DNA of 64,000 bases from NCBI GenBank assembly GCA_963744255.1, contig CAVUSZ010000017.1, forward strand, positions 262,601 to 326,600. Reading direction: 5' to 3'. Positions 7,994 through 18,465 of the stretch are shown here, in pieces. The stretch's first letter is position 1, and every line of letters starts with the position of its first letter. The stretch comes from DATEDA01 sp963744255 (lineage in GTDB: Bacteria; Pseudomonadota; Gammaproteobacteria; Burkholderiales; SG8-39). The notes below the pieces were generated by a model that saw only the letters and a program-made list of their open reading frames with translations, did no database searches and was not told the origin of the DNA. Made by a program: the position numbers and the translations under genes.

Positions 7994-8886
7994 TACCCCA
8001 AGCGCCGAAGCGCAGCGCCGTCCCGCGTCCAGTCGGGCCGAACCTTGACCCAGACCTCCAGGAATACCTTGCCGCCGAAGAGCTTCTCCATGTCGCGGCG
8101 CGCGGCGCTAGCGACCGCTTTGAGCTTCGCGCCACCCTTTCCGATCACGATCGCCTTGTGGTTCTCCTTCTCGACCACGATTGCCGCGTGGATGCGCCGC
8201 AGCCGCTCTTCCTCCCCGAAGCGATCGATGCTGACCGCGCACCCATAGGGTAGCTCCTCGCCGAGCAGCCGGAACAGCTTCTCGCGCACGAGTTCCGCTG
8301 CGAGGAACCGTTCGCTCCGGTCGGTGAGCGCGTCCGCCTCGAACATCGGCGGCTGCTCGGGAAGATAGGGGGCGAGCGTCTTCAGCAGCCCGCCGAGGTT
8401 GCGCGCTTTCGCTGCGCTGACCGGCACCACCGCCGCGAACGTGCGCTCCTTCGACACCCGCTCGAGGAACGGCAGCATCCGCGCGGGGCCGGGTAGACGG
8501 TCGCTCTTGTTCGCGACGAGGAAGGCCGGCACGCTCGCCGGTAGCAGCGCCGCCACCACGCGGTCGTCGTCGTCGTACCGCCCGGCCTCGACGACCAGCA
8601 GCGCCACGTCGACGTCTGCGAGGCTCGTCCGGACCGCGCGGTTCAGGAGCCGGTTCAACGCGCCGCCGCGGCGTGTCTGGAATCCCGGCGTGTCGACGAA
8701 CACGTACTGGAGGCCGGGCCGCGTCAGGACGCCGCTGATCCGGTACCGGGTGGTCTGCGGTCGGGCAGACGTGATACTGACCTTCTGTCCGACGAGCGCG
8801 TTGAGCAGCGTCGATTTGCCCACGTTCGGACGGCCGACGATCGCCACCGTCCCGCACCGGAAACCGGGCGCGCCCGTGTCGGTCAC
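7990..8886 (-). CDS. era: GTPase Era
   Basis: Era is a GTPase that binds the 3' end of 16S rRNA and assists 30S assembly. The 298-residue protein has the P-loop GRPNVGKST at residues 18-26, DTPGF (G3) and NKSD (G4), and a C-terminal KH domain with AIVIGKGGAKLKAV. Length is normal. Its start overlaps the rnc stop, so it follows RNase III in the transcript. Confidence 0.97.
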   Translation of the reverse strand: MTDTGAPGFRCGTVAIVGRPNVGKSTLLNALVGQKVSITSARPQTTRYRISGVLTRPGLQYVFVDTPGFQTRRGGALNRLLNRAVRTSLADVDVALLVVEAGRYDDDDRVVAALLPASVPAFLVANKSDRLPGPARMLPFLERVSKERTFAAVVPVSAAKARNLGGLLKTLAPYLPEQPPMFEADALTDRSERFLAAELVREKLFRLLGEELPYGCAVSIDRFGEEERLRRIHAAIVVEKENHKAIVIGKGGAKLKAVASAARRDMEKLFGGKVFLEVWVKVRPDWTRDGAALRRLGY

Positions 8887-9551
8887 GCGTCCAGACGCTC
8901 GAAGGCCGCGCGCGCCGCCTCCTGCTCGGCGAGGCGCCTGCTCGTGCCGGTGCCCACGGTGCGCAGGTCGAGCTCACGCACCACGCATTCGACCTCGAAG
9001 CGCTGGTCGTGCGCCGCGCCGCGGGTTGCGATCACGCCGTACTGCGGCAGCGCGTACTTCCGGCTTTGCAGCCACTCCTGGAGCCGGGTCTTGGGATCCT
9101 TGTCCGCGCCCTTGTCGTCCAGCGTTTCCAGCAGGGGGCGATAGAGCCGGATGACCACTTCGCGCGCCGCCTCGAACCCGCCGTCGAGGTAGATCGCGCC
9201 GATCAGCGCCTCGAGCGCGTCGGCGAGGATCGACGGCCGCCGGAAGCCGCCACTCTTCAGCTCACCCTCGCCGAGCCGGAGGTAGTCGCCGAGCGCGAGG
9301 CCCGAAGCGAGCTCGTGCAGCCGCTGCTCGCGCACGAGGCTCGCGCGCAGCCGCGACAACTCCCCTTCCCTGTTGTCGGCGAACCGGGTGTAGAGCTCGG
9401 CGGCGACGATACAGTTGAGGACGCCGTCCCCGAGGAATTCGAGACGCTCGTTGTGCGGCGTACTGTGGCTGCGGTGAGTCAGCGCCTGCGCGAGCAACCG
9501 GGCGTCGCGAAATCGGTAGCCCAGGCCCGCCTGCAGGGCGTCGTGCTTCAC
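8883..9551 (-). CDS. rnc: Ribonuclease III
   Basis: RNase III cuts double-stranded RNA, including the rRNA precursor. The 222-residue protein has the catalytic signature NERLEFLGDGVLN with Glu38 and Asp42, the second acidic pair in ALEALIGAIYLDGG, and a C-terminal double-stranded-RNA-binding domain (KTRLQEWLQSRKYALPQY, then RRLAEQEAARAAFERL). It sits between the DUF4845 gene and era, as is usual in betaproteobacteria. Confidence 0.97.
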   Translation of the reverse strand: MKHDALQAGLGYRFRDARLLAQALTHRSHSTPHNERLEFLGDGVLNCIVAAELYTRFADNREGELSRLRASLVREQRLHELASGLALGDYLRLGEGELKSGGFRRPSILADALEALIGAIYLDGGFEAAREVVIRLYRPLLETLDDKGADKDPKTRLQEWLQSRKYALPQYGVIATRGAAHDQRFEVECVVRELDLRTVGTGTSRRLAEQEAARAAFERLDA

Positions 9552-9552
9552 A

Positions 9553-9930
9553 TCAATCGACGCCCTTCGTGCTCGCCGGCTTGCTGGAGCCGACGAAGTC
9601 GATCAGGACGCTGATGTTGTGGAAGAGCGGGATGCGCTTCTCGTATGCGAACGAGATGACGACTTCGCTCCCGTCCTTGGTGATCTCGAGATCCTTCGGC
9701 CCGACCGAAGTGAAATCGTCGATCGCTTGGCGGAGCTCGAATGCCTTGCGCACGTCCGCCACCGTCGCGTTGCGGAGCTGTCCGCCCTGCGTTATCCCCG
9801 CGACCGCCTTCTTGATAGTGAAATACTCGATGTACGCCGGCACCAGCTTCATGCCGACGATGGCCAGGAAAATGATACCGACGAGCAGCGCCAGCACCCC
9901 GGCGAAGCCCATCCCGCGCTGTCTCTTCAC
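9553..9930 (-). CDS. DUF4845 membrane protein
   Basis: The product is about 125 residues with one N-terminal membrane helix (GFAGVLALLVGIIFLAIVGMKL) and a small periplasmic domain. It matches the DUF4845 family, which in betaproteobacteria regularly sits between lepB and rnc. I prefer GTG 9930 (MKRQRGMGFAG) because AGGGGG lies six bases upstream; another GTG at 9945 directly follows the lepB stop. The function is unknown. The type IV pilin-like N-terminus (KRQRGMGF followed by a hydrophobic helix) is noticeable, but no prepilin cleavage site is clear. Confidence 0.85.
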   Translation of the reverse strand: MKRQRGMGFAGVLALLVGIIFLAIVGMKLVPAYIEYFTIKKAVAGITQGGQLRNATVADVRKAFELRQAIDDFTSVGPKDLEITKDGSEVVISFAYEKRIPLFHNISVLIDFVGSSKPASTKGVD

Positions 9931-9945
9931 GGCGACCCCCTGCAC

Positions 9946-10731
9946 TTATCTGAACGAACCGAAGCGGCTCAGCTCGCTGAAATTGAACCAGATGAAGAAG
10001 GCCTTGCCCACGATGTTCTCGTCCGGAACGAACCCCCAGACGCGACTGTCCGCGGAGTTGTCGCGGTTGTCCCCCATCATGAAGTAGTGCCCCGGCGGTA
10101 CTGTGCAGGAGAATCCGTCGTTATTGTATGAGCAATTCTCCCGGAACGGGAATTGCTTCACGAACGGAACCGCGGCCGGCGCGTCGTCCTCCACAAGAAT
10201 GCGGTGGGTGTGGTCGCCGACCCGCTCGATGTACTGCTTGGCATACGTCGCGCGCTTGTGCAGGTACTCCCCGTCGGGCTTCAGTTCGAGCTCCTTGCCG
10301 TTGAGCCAGAGCCGTTTGCCCGCGTACGTGATCCTGTCGCCGGGGACTCCGATCACGCGCTTGATGTAGTCGACCGACGGGTCCTCCGGATAGCGGAAGA
10401 CCATGACATCGCCCCGCTGCGGCGTGCCCATCTCGACGATCTTCTTGTTGAGGATCGGAATCCGGATGCCATAGGTGAACTTGTTGACGAGGATGAAGTC
10501 ACCGACGAGCAGCGTCGGGATCATCGACCCGGATGGAATCCGGAACGGCTCGACCAGGAACGAGCGCAGCACGAACACGATCAGGATGACCGGGAAGAAA
10601 CTCTTCGGGTACTCGATCCACCACGGCTCTTTCGTGCCGGGCAGTCTCCGGCGGGCGAAGAAGAGCCGGTCGGCGAGCGCAACGGCGCCGGTCAGGACGA
10701 GCAGGACGAACAGGATCAGCGCAAAGTTCAC
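9946..10731 (-). CDS. lepB: Signal peptidase I
   Basis: LepB removes signal peptides from exported proteins at the outer face of the inner membrane. The 261-residue protein starts at GTG 10731, overlapping the lepA stop (GTGA). It has two N-terminal membrane helices, the catalytic serine in FRIPSGSMIPTLLVGDF (Ser69), the general-base lysine in VDYIKRVIGVPGD (Lys124) and the conserved GDNRDNSADSR box. The pairing with lepA is the classic lep operon. Confidence 0.96.
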   Translation of the reverse strand: MNFALILFVLLVLTGAVALADRLFFARRRLPGTKEPWWIEYPKSFFPVILIVFVLRSFLVEPFRIPSGSMIPTLLVGDFILVNKFTYGIRIPILNKKIVEMGTPQRGDVMVFRYPEDPSVDYIKRVIGVPGDRITYAGKRLWLNGKELELKPDGEYLHKRATYAKQYIERVGDHTHRILVEDDAPAAVPFVKQFPFRENCSYNNDGFSCTVPPGHYFMMGDNRDNSADSRVWGFVPDENIVGKAFFIWFNFSELSRFGSFR

Positions 10732-12521
10732 TTGGATTCCACCTGCAGGATGGCGAGAAACGCCTCCTGGGGGATCTCGACCGTACCGACCTGCTTCATG
10801 CGGCGTTTGCCCGCCTTCTGCTTCTCGAGCAGCTTGCGCTTGCGGGTGATGTCGCCGCCGTAGCACTTCGCGAGCACGTTCTTGCGCAGCGCCTTGACCG
10901 TCTCGCGCGCGATGATGTGCGACCCGATCGCCGCCTGGATCGCTACGTCGAACATCTGCCGCGGGATGAGCTCGCGCATCCTCGACACCAGGTCGCGCCC
11001 GCGGTACTGCGCGCTCGCGCGGTGCACCATCAGCGACAGCGCATCCACGCGCTCGCCGTTGACGAGGATGTCGAGCTTCACCATGTCGGCGGGACGGAAC
11101 TCCTTGAACTCGTAGTCGAGCGAGGCGTAGCCGCGGGACACCGACTTCAGCTTGTCGAAGAAGTCCATCACGATCTCGTTCAGGGGCATCTCGTACGTGA
11201 GCATCACCTGCCGCCCGTGGTACTGCATGTTCTTCTGCGCACCGCGCTTCCCGGTGGCGAGCGTGATCACCGGGCCGACGTAGTCCTGCGGCACGAAGAT
11301 GGTGACGGTGATGATCGGCTCGCGGATCTCGGCGATCTTCGACGGGTCCGGCATCTTCGCCGGGTTCTCGATCCGCGCGAGCTCGCCGTCGCGGGTCAGC
11401 ACCTCGTAGACGACGGTCGGCGCGGTCGTGATCAGCTCCATGTCGTACTCGCGCTCGAGCCGCTCCTGGACGATGTCCATGTGCAGCAGGCCGAGGAAAC
11501 CGCAGCGGAAACCGAAGCCGAGCGCCTGGGAGACCTCCGGCTCGTAGTGCAGCGAGGCGTCGTTCAGCTTCAGCTTCTGCAGCGCCTCGCGCAGCGCCTC
11601 GTACTGGTTCGACTCGACCGGGTACAGGCCGGCGAACACCTGCGGCTTGATCTCCTTGAAGCCTGGGAGCGCCGCGGCCGCGGGGCGGTCCACGCGGGTT
11701 ACCGTGTCGCCGACGCGCGCGGCCTGCAGCTCCTTGATTCCCGAGATGATGAATCCGACCTCCCCCGCCGCCAACTCGTCCCGGGTCTCCGCCTTCGGCG
11801 TGAACACGCCAACCTGCTCGCACAGGTAGGACGCCTGCGTCGACATCAGCAGGAGCCTGTCCTTGGGGCTGAGCGTGCCATCGACGACGCGCACGAGCAT
11901 GACCACGCCGACGTAGTTGTCGAACCAGGAGTCGATGATCAGCGCCTTCAGCGGTGCCTCGGGGTCGCCCCTCGGCGGAGGAATCCGCCGGATAACCGCT
12001 TCCAGGATCTCCTCGACGTTCTCCCCGGTCTTGGCGCTCGCGCGGACCGCGTCCTGCGCCGGAATGCCGATGACCTCCTCGATCTCCTGGATCGCCCGTT
12101 CGGGGTTGGCCGACGGCAGGTCGATCTTGTTCAGCACCGGCACTACCTCGACCCCCTGCTCGATGGCGGTGTAGCAGTTCGCAACGGTCTGCGCCTCGAC
12201 CCCCTGCGATGCGTCGACGACCAGCAGCGCGCCCTCGCACGCCGCGAGCGAGCGCGACACCTCGTAGGAAAAATCGACGTGGCCGGGGGTGTCGATCAGG
12301 TTGAGGTTGTAGACCGTGCCATCGCGCGAGGTGTATCGCAGCGCCGCCGTCTGCGCCTTGATCGTGATGCCGCGCTCACGCTCGATGTCCATCGAGTCGA
12401 GCACCTGCGCGCTCATCTCGCGATCCGGCAGGCCGCCACAGCGCTGGATGAAGCGGTCGGCGAGCGTCGACTTGCCGTGGTCGATGTGGGCGATGATCGA
12501 GAAGTTGCGGATGTGCTGCAT
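10728..12521 (-). CDS. lepA: Elongation factor 4 (LepA)
   Basis: LepA is a translational GTPase implicated in back-translocation or initiation/30S quality. The 597-residue protein has the GTPase domain at the start (IAHIDHGKSTLADR, DTPGHVDF, NKIDLP), EF-G-like domains II, III and V, and the LepA-specific C-terminus ending in RKRKLLEKQKAGKRRMKQVG. Length is typical. A terminator hairpin lies just upstream, so lepA begins a new transcription unit after mucD. Confidence 0.97.
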   Translation of the reverse strand: MQHIRNFSIIAHIDHGKSTLADRFIQRCGGLPDREMSAQVLDSMDIERERGITIKAQTAALRYTSRDGTVYNLNLIDTPGHVDFSYEVSRSLAACEGALLVVDASQGVEAQTVANCYTAIEQGVEVVPVLNKIDLPSANPERAIQEIEEVIGIPAQDAVRASAKTGENVEEILEAVIRRIPPPRGDPEAPLKALIIDSWFDNYVGVVMLVRVVDGTLSPKDRLLLMSTQASYLCEQVGVFTPKAETRDELAAGEVGFIISGIKELQAARVGDTVTRVDRPAAAALPGFKEIKPQVFAGLYPVESNQYEALREALQKLKLNDASLHYEPEVSQALGFGFRCGFLGLLHMDIVQERLEREYDMELITTAPTVVYEVLTRDGELARIENPAKMPDPSKIAEIREPIITVTIFVPQDYVGPVITLATGKRGAQKNMQYHGRQVMLTYEMPLNEIVMDFFDKLKSVSRGYASLDYEFKEFRPADMVKLDILVNGERVDALSLMVHRASAQYRGRDLVSRMRELIPRQMFDVAIQAAIGSHIIARETVKALRKNVLAKCYGGDITRKRKLLEKQKAGKRRMKQVGTVEIPQEAFLAILQVESK

Positions 12522-12544
12522 CTGGTCCGGCCGCGGGCGAGAGG

Positions 12545-12575
12545 TACAAAAAAGGGTGCCTGTGCAGCACCCTTT
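12545..12575 (-). terminator. Rho-independent terminator after the mucD operon
   Basis: On the minus strand a 9-bp perfect stem (AAAGGGTGC / GCACCCTTT) with a 7-base loop is followed by a run of Ts. It lies about 65 bases past the stop of the DegQ/MucD gene and before lepA, separating the sigma-E regulon genes from the lep operon. Confidence 0.8.
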
Positions 12576-12640
12576 CGCCCTGAACCGAGGCGGGTGAGGA
12601 TTTTAGCCGATTCCCGCCACGCGCGCGCCCTGTCGCGTCC

Positions 12641-14065
12641 CTATCCGCCGCTCGTCTCGCCGCGGATGGTTGCGAAGATGTTCGCCTCACCCCGCCGGAT
12701 CTGCAGGGTGATGGTCGTGCCCTTGTCGAGGCTCGCGAGGACCTCGTTGAACTGCTTGGCGGACCTGATGTCGGTGGTGTTTCCCTTGGCAGTCAAGGCG
12801 ACGATCACGTCGCCCGCGCGCACATCGCCGCGAGGCTGGTTGCGAACCTCGTCCACGAGCGCACCGCCCGAGAGGCGCAGGTCGCGGCGCTTGTCCTCGC
12901 CGAGATCGCTCACGACCAGGCCGAGCCGGTTGGCTGCAACCTCGGGCTTCCGTTCGCCGGGTCGTGCGCCGCGGCCCGCGACCCGATCGTCCGGAAGCTC
13001 GCCCACGGTCACGGTGACGTCCTTCGTCTGCCCCTTGCGCCAGAGCTGCAACGACGCCTTCGACCCCGGTTTGGTCGCGCCCACGATCCGCGGCAGGTCT
13101 GCCGAGGCGTTGACCGGCTTGCCGTCGAACCGCAGGATGATGTCGCCGGTTTCCACCCCGGCACGCTCGGCCGGTCCGCCCTTCTCGACGCCGTTGACGA
13201 GCGCGCCGACGGGTTTCCCGAGGCCGAACGAGTCGGCCAACTCCTTCGATACTTCCTGGATCACGACGCCGATGCGCCCGCGGCTTACGCGGCCGGCGCT
13301 GCGGAGCTGGCCCGAAATGTCCATCGCCACGTCGATCGGAATCGCGAACGAGAGCCCCATGAAGCCGCCGGTGCGGCTGTAGATCTGCGAGTTGATCCCG
13401 ATCACCTCGCCGTTGAGGTTGAAGAGCGGTCCCCCCGAGTTCCCCGGATTTATCGCGACGTCGGTCTGGATGAACGGGACGAAGTTCTCCTGCGGCAGCG
13501 AGCGGCCCTTCGCGCTGATGATTCCGGCGGTCACGCTGTTCTCGAAACCGAACGGCGAGCCGATCGCGACCACCCATTCCCCGACCCTGAGCTTGCTCGG
13601 ATCTCCGAACTTCACCGCCTGCAGGCCCGAAGCCTCGATCTTGATCAGCGCTACGTCGGTCCGCCGGTCGGCGCCGATCACTTTCGCCTTGAATTCGCGC
13701 TTGTCGTTGAACTTGACCGTGATCTCGTCCGCCTGGTCGACGACGTGGGCATTGGTCAGGATGTAGCCGTCGGTGCTGACCACGAATCCGGAGCCGAGCG
13801 AGTTCGACTCGAACTCGCGCGGCCCCTGCGGGCCCCGCGGCACGAACCGCCGGAAGAATTCGTAGAACGGATCGTTCTCGTCGAGCTGCGGCGTCTGCGG
13901 GTTGGCGCGCGCCTGGCGCTGCTGCGTCGTGCTGATGTTCACGACGGCTGCGCCCTGGCTGTCCACGATCTGGGTGAAGTCGGGGAGCCCACGGACCTGG
14001 GCGAGGCCCGGGCCGGCGAACCCGAGCGCGGCGGCGACCGAGACGGCGGCAATAAGGGTTCTCAT
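12641..14065 (-). CDS. mucD: Periplasmic serine protease, DegQ/MucD type
   Basis: A DegP-family (Do) protease and chaperone for misfolded envelope proteins. I start at ATG 14065, giving a signal peptide (MRTLIAAVSVAAALGFAGPG, cleavage near GLAQ). The catalytic triad is visible: His in TNAHVVDQ, Asp in RRTDVALIK, Ser in NPGNSGGPLFN. Two PDZ domains follow (about residues 265-360 and 380-470). The 474-residue length is normal. It closes the rpoE-rseA-rseB-mucD block, the arrangement of algU-mucA-mucB-mucD, so it is probably both a target of and a contributor to sigma-E signalling. Confidence 0.94.
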   Translation of the reverse strand: MRTLIAAVSVAAALGFAGPGLAQVRGLPDFTQIVDSQGAAVVNISTTQQRQARANPQTPQLDENDPFYEFFRRFVPRGPQGPREFESNSLGSGFVVSTDGYILTNAHVVDQADEITVKFNDKREFKAKVIGADRRTDVALIKIEASGLQAVKFGDPSKLRVGEWVVAIGSPFGFENSVTAGIISAKGRSLPQENFVPFIQTDVAINPGNSGGPLFNLNGEVIGINSQIYSRTGGFMGLSFAIPIDVAMDISGQLRSAGRVSRGRIGVVIQEVSKELADSFGLGKPVGALVNGVEKGGPAERAGVETGDIILRFDGKPVNASADLPRIVGATKPGSKASLQLWRKGQTKDVTVTVGELPDDRVAGRGARPGERKPEVAANRLGLVVSDLGEDKRRDLRLSGGALVDEVRNQPRGDVRAGDVIVALTAKGNTTDIRSAKQFNEVLASLDKGTTITLQIRRGEANIFATIRGETSGG

Positions 14066-14174
14066 GGGCGGCGGATCCCTGCGTCTGGCTTGGCGAATAA
14101 GCTGACAAGATAAAGACAAAGCGCCGCCCTTTCAAGGGCAAGTGCACACCTGCCCGGTCGTATCGCCGGGAAGG

Positions 14175-15152
14175 TCACTGAGGGCGCCGGTACTCGACAT
14201 TGTCGGCGATCAGCTTGACGCTCTCGGCGGGCACCTCGCCGACGACCATGACGAGGTGGTTGTCGAGCTTGCGGGTGTACACACTGACCGCCCCCTGCCG
14301 GGAGAGGCCAAGCGGCACCTGGGCGGCTTTCTCGCCGAGCGCTTCGATGAAGACCGAGACCGCCGCCAGTCCGTCCGAGACGACGATGTGTCCGACATCG
14401 GCGCTGGCGCCGACGTTGCGCTTCATCTCGGTCACCTTCCGGTAGCCGGGCGGCAGCGCCTTCAGGAGCCAGCCGTTCCGGCCGAGATCGGCCGCCACCA
14501 TGCCATTCGACTCGACCCGCCAGTCGCGGGCCTTGCCGGCGAAGCGCGATTTCACCTGCTCCCGGTCGATCCGGCCGCCAACCTGAAGCTGGGTAAAGGT
14601 GAACTGCTCGATCGCCTCGCCCTTCTCGTTGAAGGTCTTGGCCTTTACGAGCATGCCGGTGCTGACGTCCGCCCAGAGCTTGTGCCCGTAGCGCAGGTTG
14701 TCCTTGGGCTCGAGCACGATCGCCTGGCAGTCGTGGCCGGCGATACGCTCGGTCTCGCCTTTGCGGATGCTGTAGTGCTCGGCGAGCTCCCGCGGGTGGG
14801 CGCGCATCGCGGGGAACGGCCGCGTGTCGAGCTGGCGCTCGATCTTCATGGTCATCGTCTGAGGCAGGTAACAGGTGACCTGCTCGTTGATGCGCAGGAT
14901 CTCCCGCGGGGTGCCGTCGAGCGCCTCGAGCCGCTCGTGCACCCCCGACGCATCGACGATCCGCGTAACGCGGGACGTTTCGACCCGCTCGCCATGTTGG
15001 TAGACGAACGTGCCCGTGTAGCTCAGTCGCTCGGTGGCCGCATAGATGCGCTGCAGCCAGCCGATGGCGTCCCCGGCCCCCTGTGCGAGCGCGCCGCCGG
15101 CCGCGACAGTCGCACCCGCCGCGAGCGCCGCAGCAGCCCAAAGCGCGCGCAT
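14175..15152 (-). CDS. rseB: Sigma-E factor regulatory protein RseB/MucB
   Basis: A 325-residue periplasmic protein with a signal peptide (ALWAAAALAAGATVAAGGAL, then AQ). RseB binds the periplasmic domain of the anti-sigma factor RseA and protects it from cleavage until lipoprotein or LPS signals accumulate. The LolA-like N-terminal domain (residues about 35-200, RIYAATERLSYTGTFVYQHG) and the smaller C-terminal domain are both present. It follows rseA by two bases and precedes mucD. Confidence 0.92.
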   Translation of the reverse strand: MRALWAAAALAAGATVAAGGALAQGAGDAIGWLQRIYAATERLSYTGTFVYQHGERVETSRVTRIVDASGVHERLEALDGTPREILRINEQVTCYLPQTMTMKIERQLDTRPFPAMRAHPRELAEHYSIRKGETERIAGHDCQAIVLEPKDNLRYGHKLWADVSTGMLVKAKTFNEKGEAIEQFTFTQLQVGGRIDREQVKSRFAGKARDWRVESNGMVAADLGRNGWLLKALPPGYRKVTEMKRNVGASADVGHIVVSDGLAAVSVFIEALGEKAAQVPLGLSRQGAVSVYTRKLDNHLVMVVGEVPAESVKLIADNVEYRRPQ

Positions 15153-15154
15153 CG

Positions 15155-15667
15155 TCAGCGCGACGCGCTTTCCTCGGCGACCGTGCGGATATACGGCGCG
15201 AGGCCGCTCATCGCAATTGCCGGCGAGAAGCGCTGGTGGGCGAGAAGGTAGTCCGCGACCCCTTGCGCAGGCGGCACGACGACAGCAACCGGTACCGGCT
15301 GCTGGGCTGGCGCGTTCGCCGTTATGCCCCGGTCAGGGCCACGCGGAAAGTCGAGAAGCGGTAGCGACATGTAGCTGACGAAGGCAACCGCAGCGACGCT
15401 CGCCGCGGCGGCGAGCGGGTACCAGGCGAGGCGTGATCCCGGGCGCGGTGGCCGCCGCGGCGCGAGGACGGTCGGTTCGTCAGCGAGCCGGGCACGCACC
15501 TGGTCGGCGACCTGCGGGGCAGTATGCCCGCGCAGCGCATCGCCGATCAGATGGTAGAGATCCCACGCGGCACGGAGCTCGTCGTCCTCCTTGAGACGCC
15601 GAACGCAGCTCTCGCGCTCGTTGTCGGCGAGCGCATCGTCCATCATTGCCGAGAGCTTCTCTTTCAT
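15155..15667 (-). CDS. rseA: Anti-sigma-E factor RseA
   Basis: A single-pass inner-membrane protein that holds sigma-E inactive. The cytoplasmic N-terminal domain (EKLSAMMDDALADNE, LKEDDELRAAWDLYHLIGDA) is the sigma-binding part, and one membrane helix (LAAAASVAAVAFVSYMSL) leads to a short periplasmic tail. I chose ATG 15667. GTG codons at 15679 and 15676 overlap the rpoE stop and have AAGGA upstream, so the protein may be 170 or 174 residues. The rpoE-rseA-rseB order supports the call. Confidence 0.9.
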   Translation of the reverse strand: MKEKLSAMMDDALADNERESCVRRLKEDDELRAAWDLYHLIGDALRGHTAPQVADQVRARLADEPTVLAPRRPPRPGSRLAWYPLAAAASVAAVAFVSYMSLPLLDFPRGPDRGITANAPAQQPVPVAVVVPPAQGVADYLLAHQRFSPAIAMSGLAPYIRTVAEESASR

Positions 15668-15672
15668 CTCGC

Positions 15673-16272
15673 TCACCACCTCTTGTCCTTGCGCGCATCG
15701 ACGAGCGGTCGCAATCGCACCGCGATCGCTTCGCGCGCCCGGAAGATCCGCGAACGTACCGTCCCGATCGGGCAGTTCATGATGCTCGCGATCTCCTCGT
15801 AGCTCAGCCCTTCGATCTCCCGCAGCTCGATCGCCGTGCGCAGTTCGTCGGGCAGATCTTCCATCGCCTTCTGGACGGTCGCCGCGATTTCCTTGGACGC
15901 CAGCACGCTCTCGGGCGTGTTGATGTCGCGGAGGTGCTCACCGTCCTCGAACGACTCCGCCTCGTCCGCGTCGAACTCCGTGGTCGTCGGCGCCCGGCGC
16001 CCCATCGCGACCAGGTAGTTCTTCGCGGTATTGATCCCGATCCGGTACAGCCATGTGTAAAACGCGCTGTCGCCGCGGAACGAGGGCAGAGCGCGATAGG
16101 CCTTGATGAAGGCTTCCTGCGCGACGTCCTCGACTTCCCCCGGATCGCGGATAAACCGTGACAGCAACCGTCCGAGCTTGCGCTGGTACTTGGAGACGAG
16201 CAGGTCGAATGCCTGCTTGTCGCCGCCTTGCGCGCGTTCGACCAGCTGCTGGTCAATGTCGCGGTCCGCCAT
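15673..16272 (-). CDS. rpoE: RNA polymerase sigma-E (AlgU/RpoE)
   Basis: A 199-residue ECF sigma factor for envelope stress. Region 2 is clear (DLLVSKYQRKLGRLLSRFI, EDVAQEAFIKAYRAL, FYTWLYRIGINTAKN) and so is region 4 (LPDELRTAIELREIEGLSYEEIA, then GTVRSRIFRAREAI). It heads the regulatory block rpoE-rseA-rseB-mucD. RpoE normally activates its own promoter; I could not find a convincing sigma-E promoter upstream, only a TATACT-like element at about 16336-16341. Confidence 0.96.
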   Translation of the reverse strand: MADRDIDQQLVERAQGGDKQAFDLLVSKYQRKLGRLLSRFIRDPGEVEDVAQEAFIKAYRALPSFRGDSAFYTWLYRIGINTAKNYLVAMGRRAPTTTEFDADEAESFEDGEHLRDINTPESVLASKEIAATVQKAMEDLPDELRTAIELREIEGLSYEEIASIMNCPIGTVRSRIFRAREAIAVRLRPLVDARKDKRW

Positions 16273-16411
16273 CGCCGCCTCCCCGTAAGCCTCGTGTATT
16301 GTTATTTTTCAAACGCTTAACGGCTGGCCGCGGGAAGTATACCGCACGCCCGGGGTGGCTTTCGCCACGACCTTGCTGCTAGTGACATGGGCAAACTCGA
16401 TTGGTTCAGCG

Positions 16412-16866
16412 TCACGTAGGGTTATTGTTGCCAGGTTCCGCGCCCGCCGCGGCCGGGGGTCGCCAACGAAGCCATACCCGCAGACGGCGGAACGGTTCGG
16501 GCGCGATCGCGTCGGGAAGCACGACTGCCGTCCGCCGCCTGCCGAGGGCGTCCCGCAGGCCGACCACTGCGAGCCACGGCACCGGGACCGCCGCGTCCAC
16601 AAGACGGGCGGGCAACCAGTCGCTCGCAGGCCCGGCGACTGCAACCCGGCCGCCGGGACCCAACTCCAGCTCTGCGACCGCAAGCGGCGACCGATGGAGC
16701 GCCCGGCGGACATGCTCGATCGCCGAGGCGAGGAGCCCGGCCGCGACAATCGCCGCCGCCGGCGCTGGCAGGCTCGCCGCCGCTGCGGCGAGCGCGGTCG
16801 CGTGCGCGACGATCACCGTCGCCGCTAGCCACCGGGAGGGGCCGAGCCGCACGCGCAGGCGATCGT

Positions 16867-16870
<4 letters not shown>
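16412..16870 (-). CDS. YgfX-like membrane protein
   Basis: The 152-residue product has two N-terminal hydrophobic helices (LAATVIVAHATALAAAAASL and AAIVAAGLLASAI) and a soluble C-terminal part ending RTAVVLPDAIAPEPFRRLRVWLRW. That ending matches the YgfX family (the inner-membrane protein once named CptA toxin). The ATG overlaps the fabF stop as ATGA. Genes of this type often sit between fabF and rpoE in betaproteobacteria. No SdhE/YgfY partner gene is adjacent. Confidence 0.7.
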
Positions 16871-18105
<1,235 letters not shown>

Positions 18106-18106
18106 G

Positions 18107-18352
18107 CTACGCCTTCTTGGAGAGGTGGCTCTTGATGTAGTCGATCGCCTGCTGGACGGTGGTGATCTTCTCGGCTTCCTCGTCGGGGATCTCGGTCTCG
18201 AACTCCTCCTCGAGCGCCATCACGAGCTCGACGGTGTCCAGCGAGTCCGCGCCCAGGTCGTCGACGAAGGAGGACTCGTTCTTGATCTCCGCCTCGTTCA
18301 CCCCCAGCTGCTCGGCGACGATCTTCTTGACGCGTGGTTCGACGTTGTCCAT
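18107..18352 (-). CDS. acpP: Acyl carrier protein
   Basis: The 81-residue acidic carrier for fatty-acid intermediates. The phosphopantetheine attachment serine is Ser37 in DLGADSLDTVELVMALEEE. It starts at ATG 18352, preceded by AAGGAG. It lies one base upstream of fabF, and a 113-base gap to fabG with a TAGAAT box suggests it also has its own promoter, as acpP usually does because ACP is needed in excess. Confidence 0.97.
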   Translation of the reverse strand: MDNVEPRVKKIVAEQLGVNEAEIKNESSFVDDLGADSLDTVELVMALEEEFETEIPDEEAEKITTVQQAIDYIKSHLSKKA

Positions 18353-18408
18353 GCGGGCTCCTTCCCTTGATTCCGGTGTGTTTTCGGCTTGCCGACCCGA
18401 GGCGCGGG

Positions 18409-18414
18409 ATTCTA
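18409..18414 (-). promoter_or_regulatory. Candidate -10 element of acpP
   Basis: TAGAAT on the minus strand lies about 57 bases upstream of the acpP start in the acpP-fabG gap. It matches the hexamer upstream of efp and other plus-strand genes here. The -35 region (TGGACG at short spacing) is poor. Confidence 0.35.
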
Positions 18415-18465
18415 GCAGAACCCCTCCGGCGTCCACCTGCGGTTCGACGGGGTCCGAATTCCGTG

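Noticed and set aside
9946..12240. 764-codon frame upstream of lepB
   Set aside because: The upstream part overlaps lepA out of frame and is low-complexity; lepB starts at GTG 10731.
16273..16411. Sigma-E promoter in front of rpoE
   Set aside because: A GAACCA...TCACT arrangement on the minus strand deviates too much from the GAACTT/TCTGA pattern.
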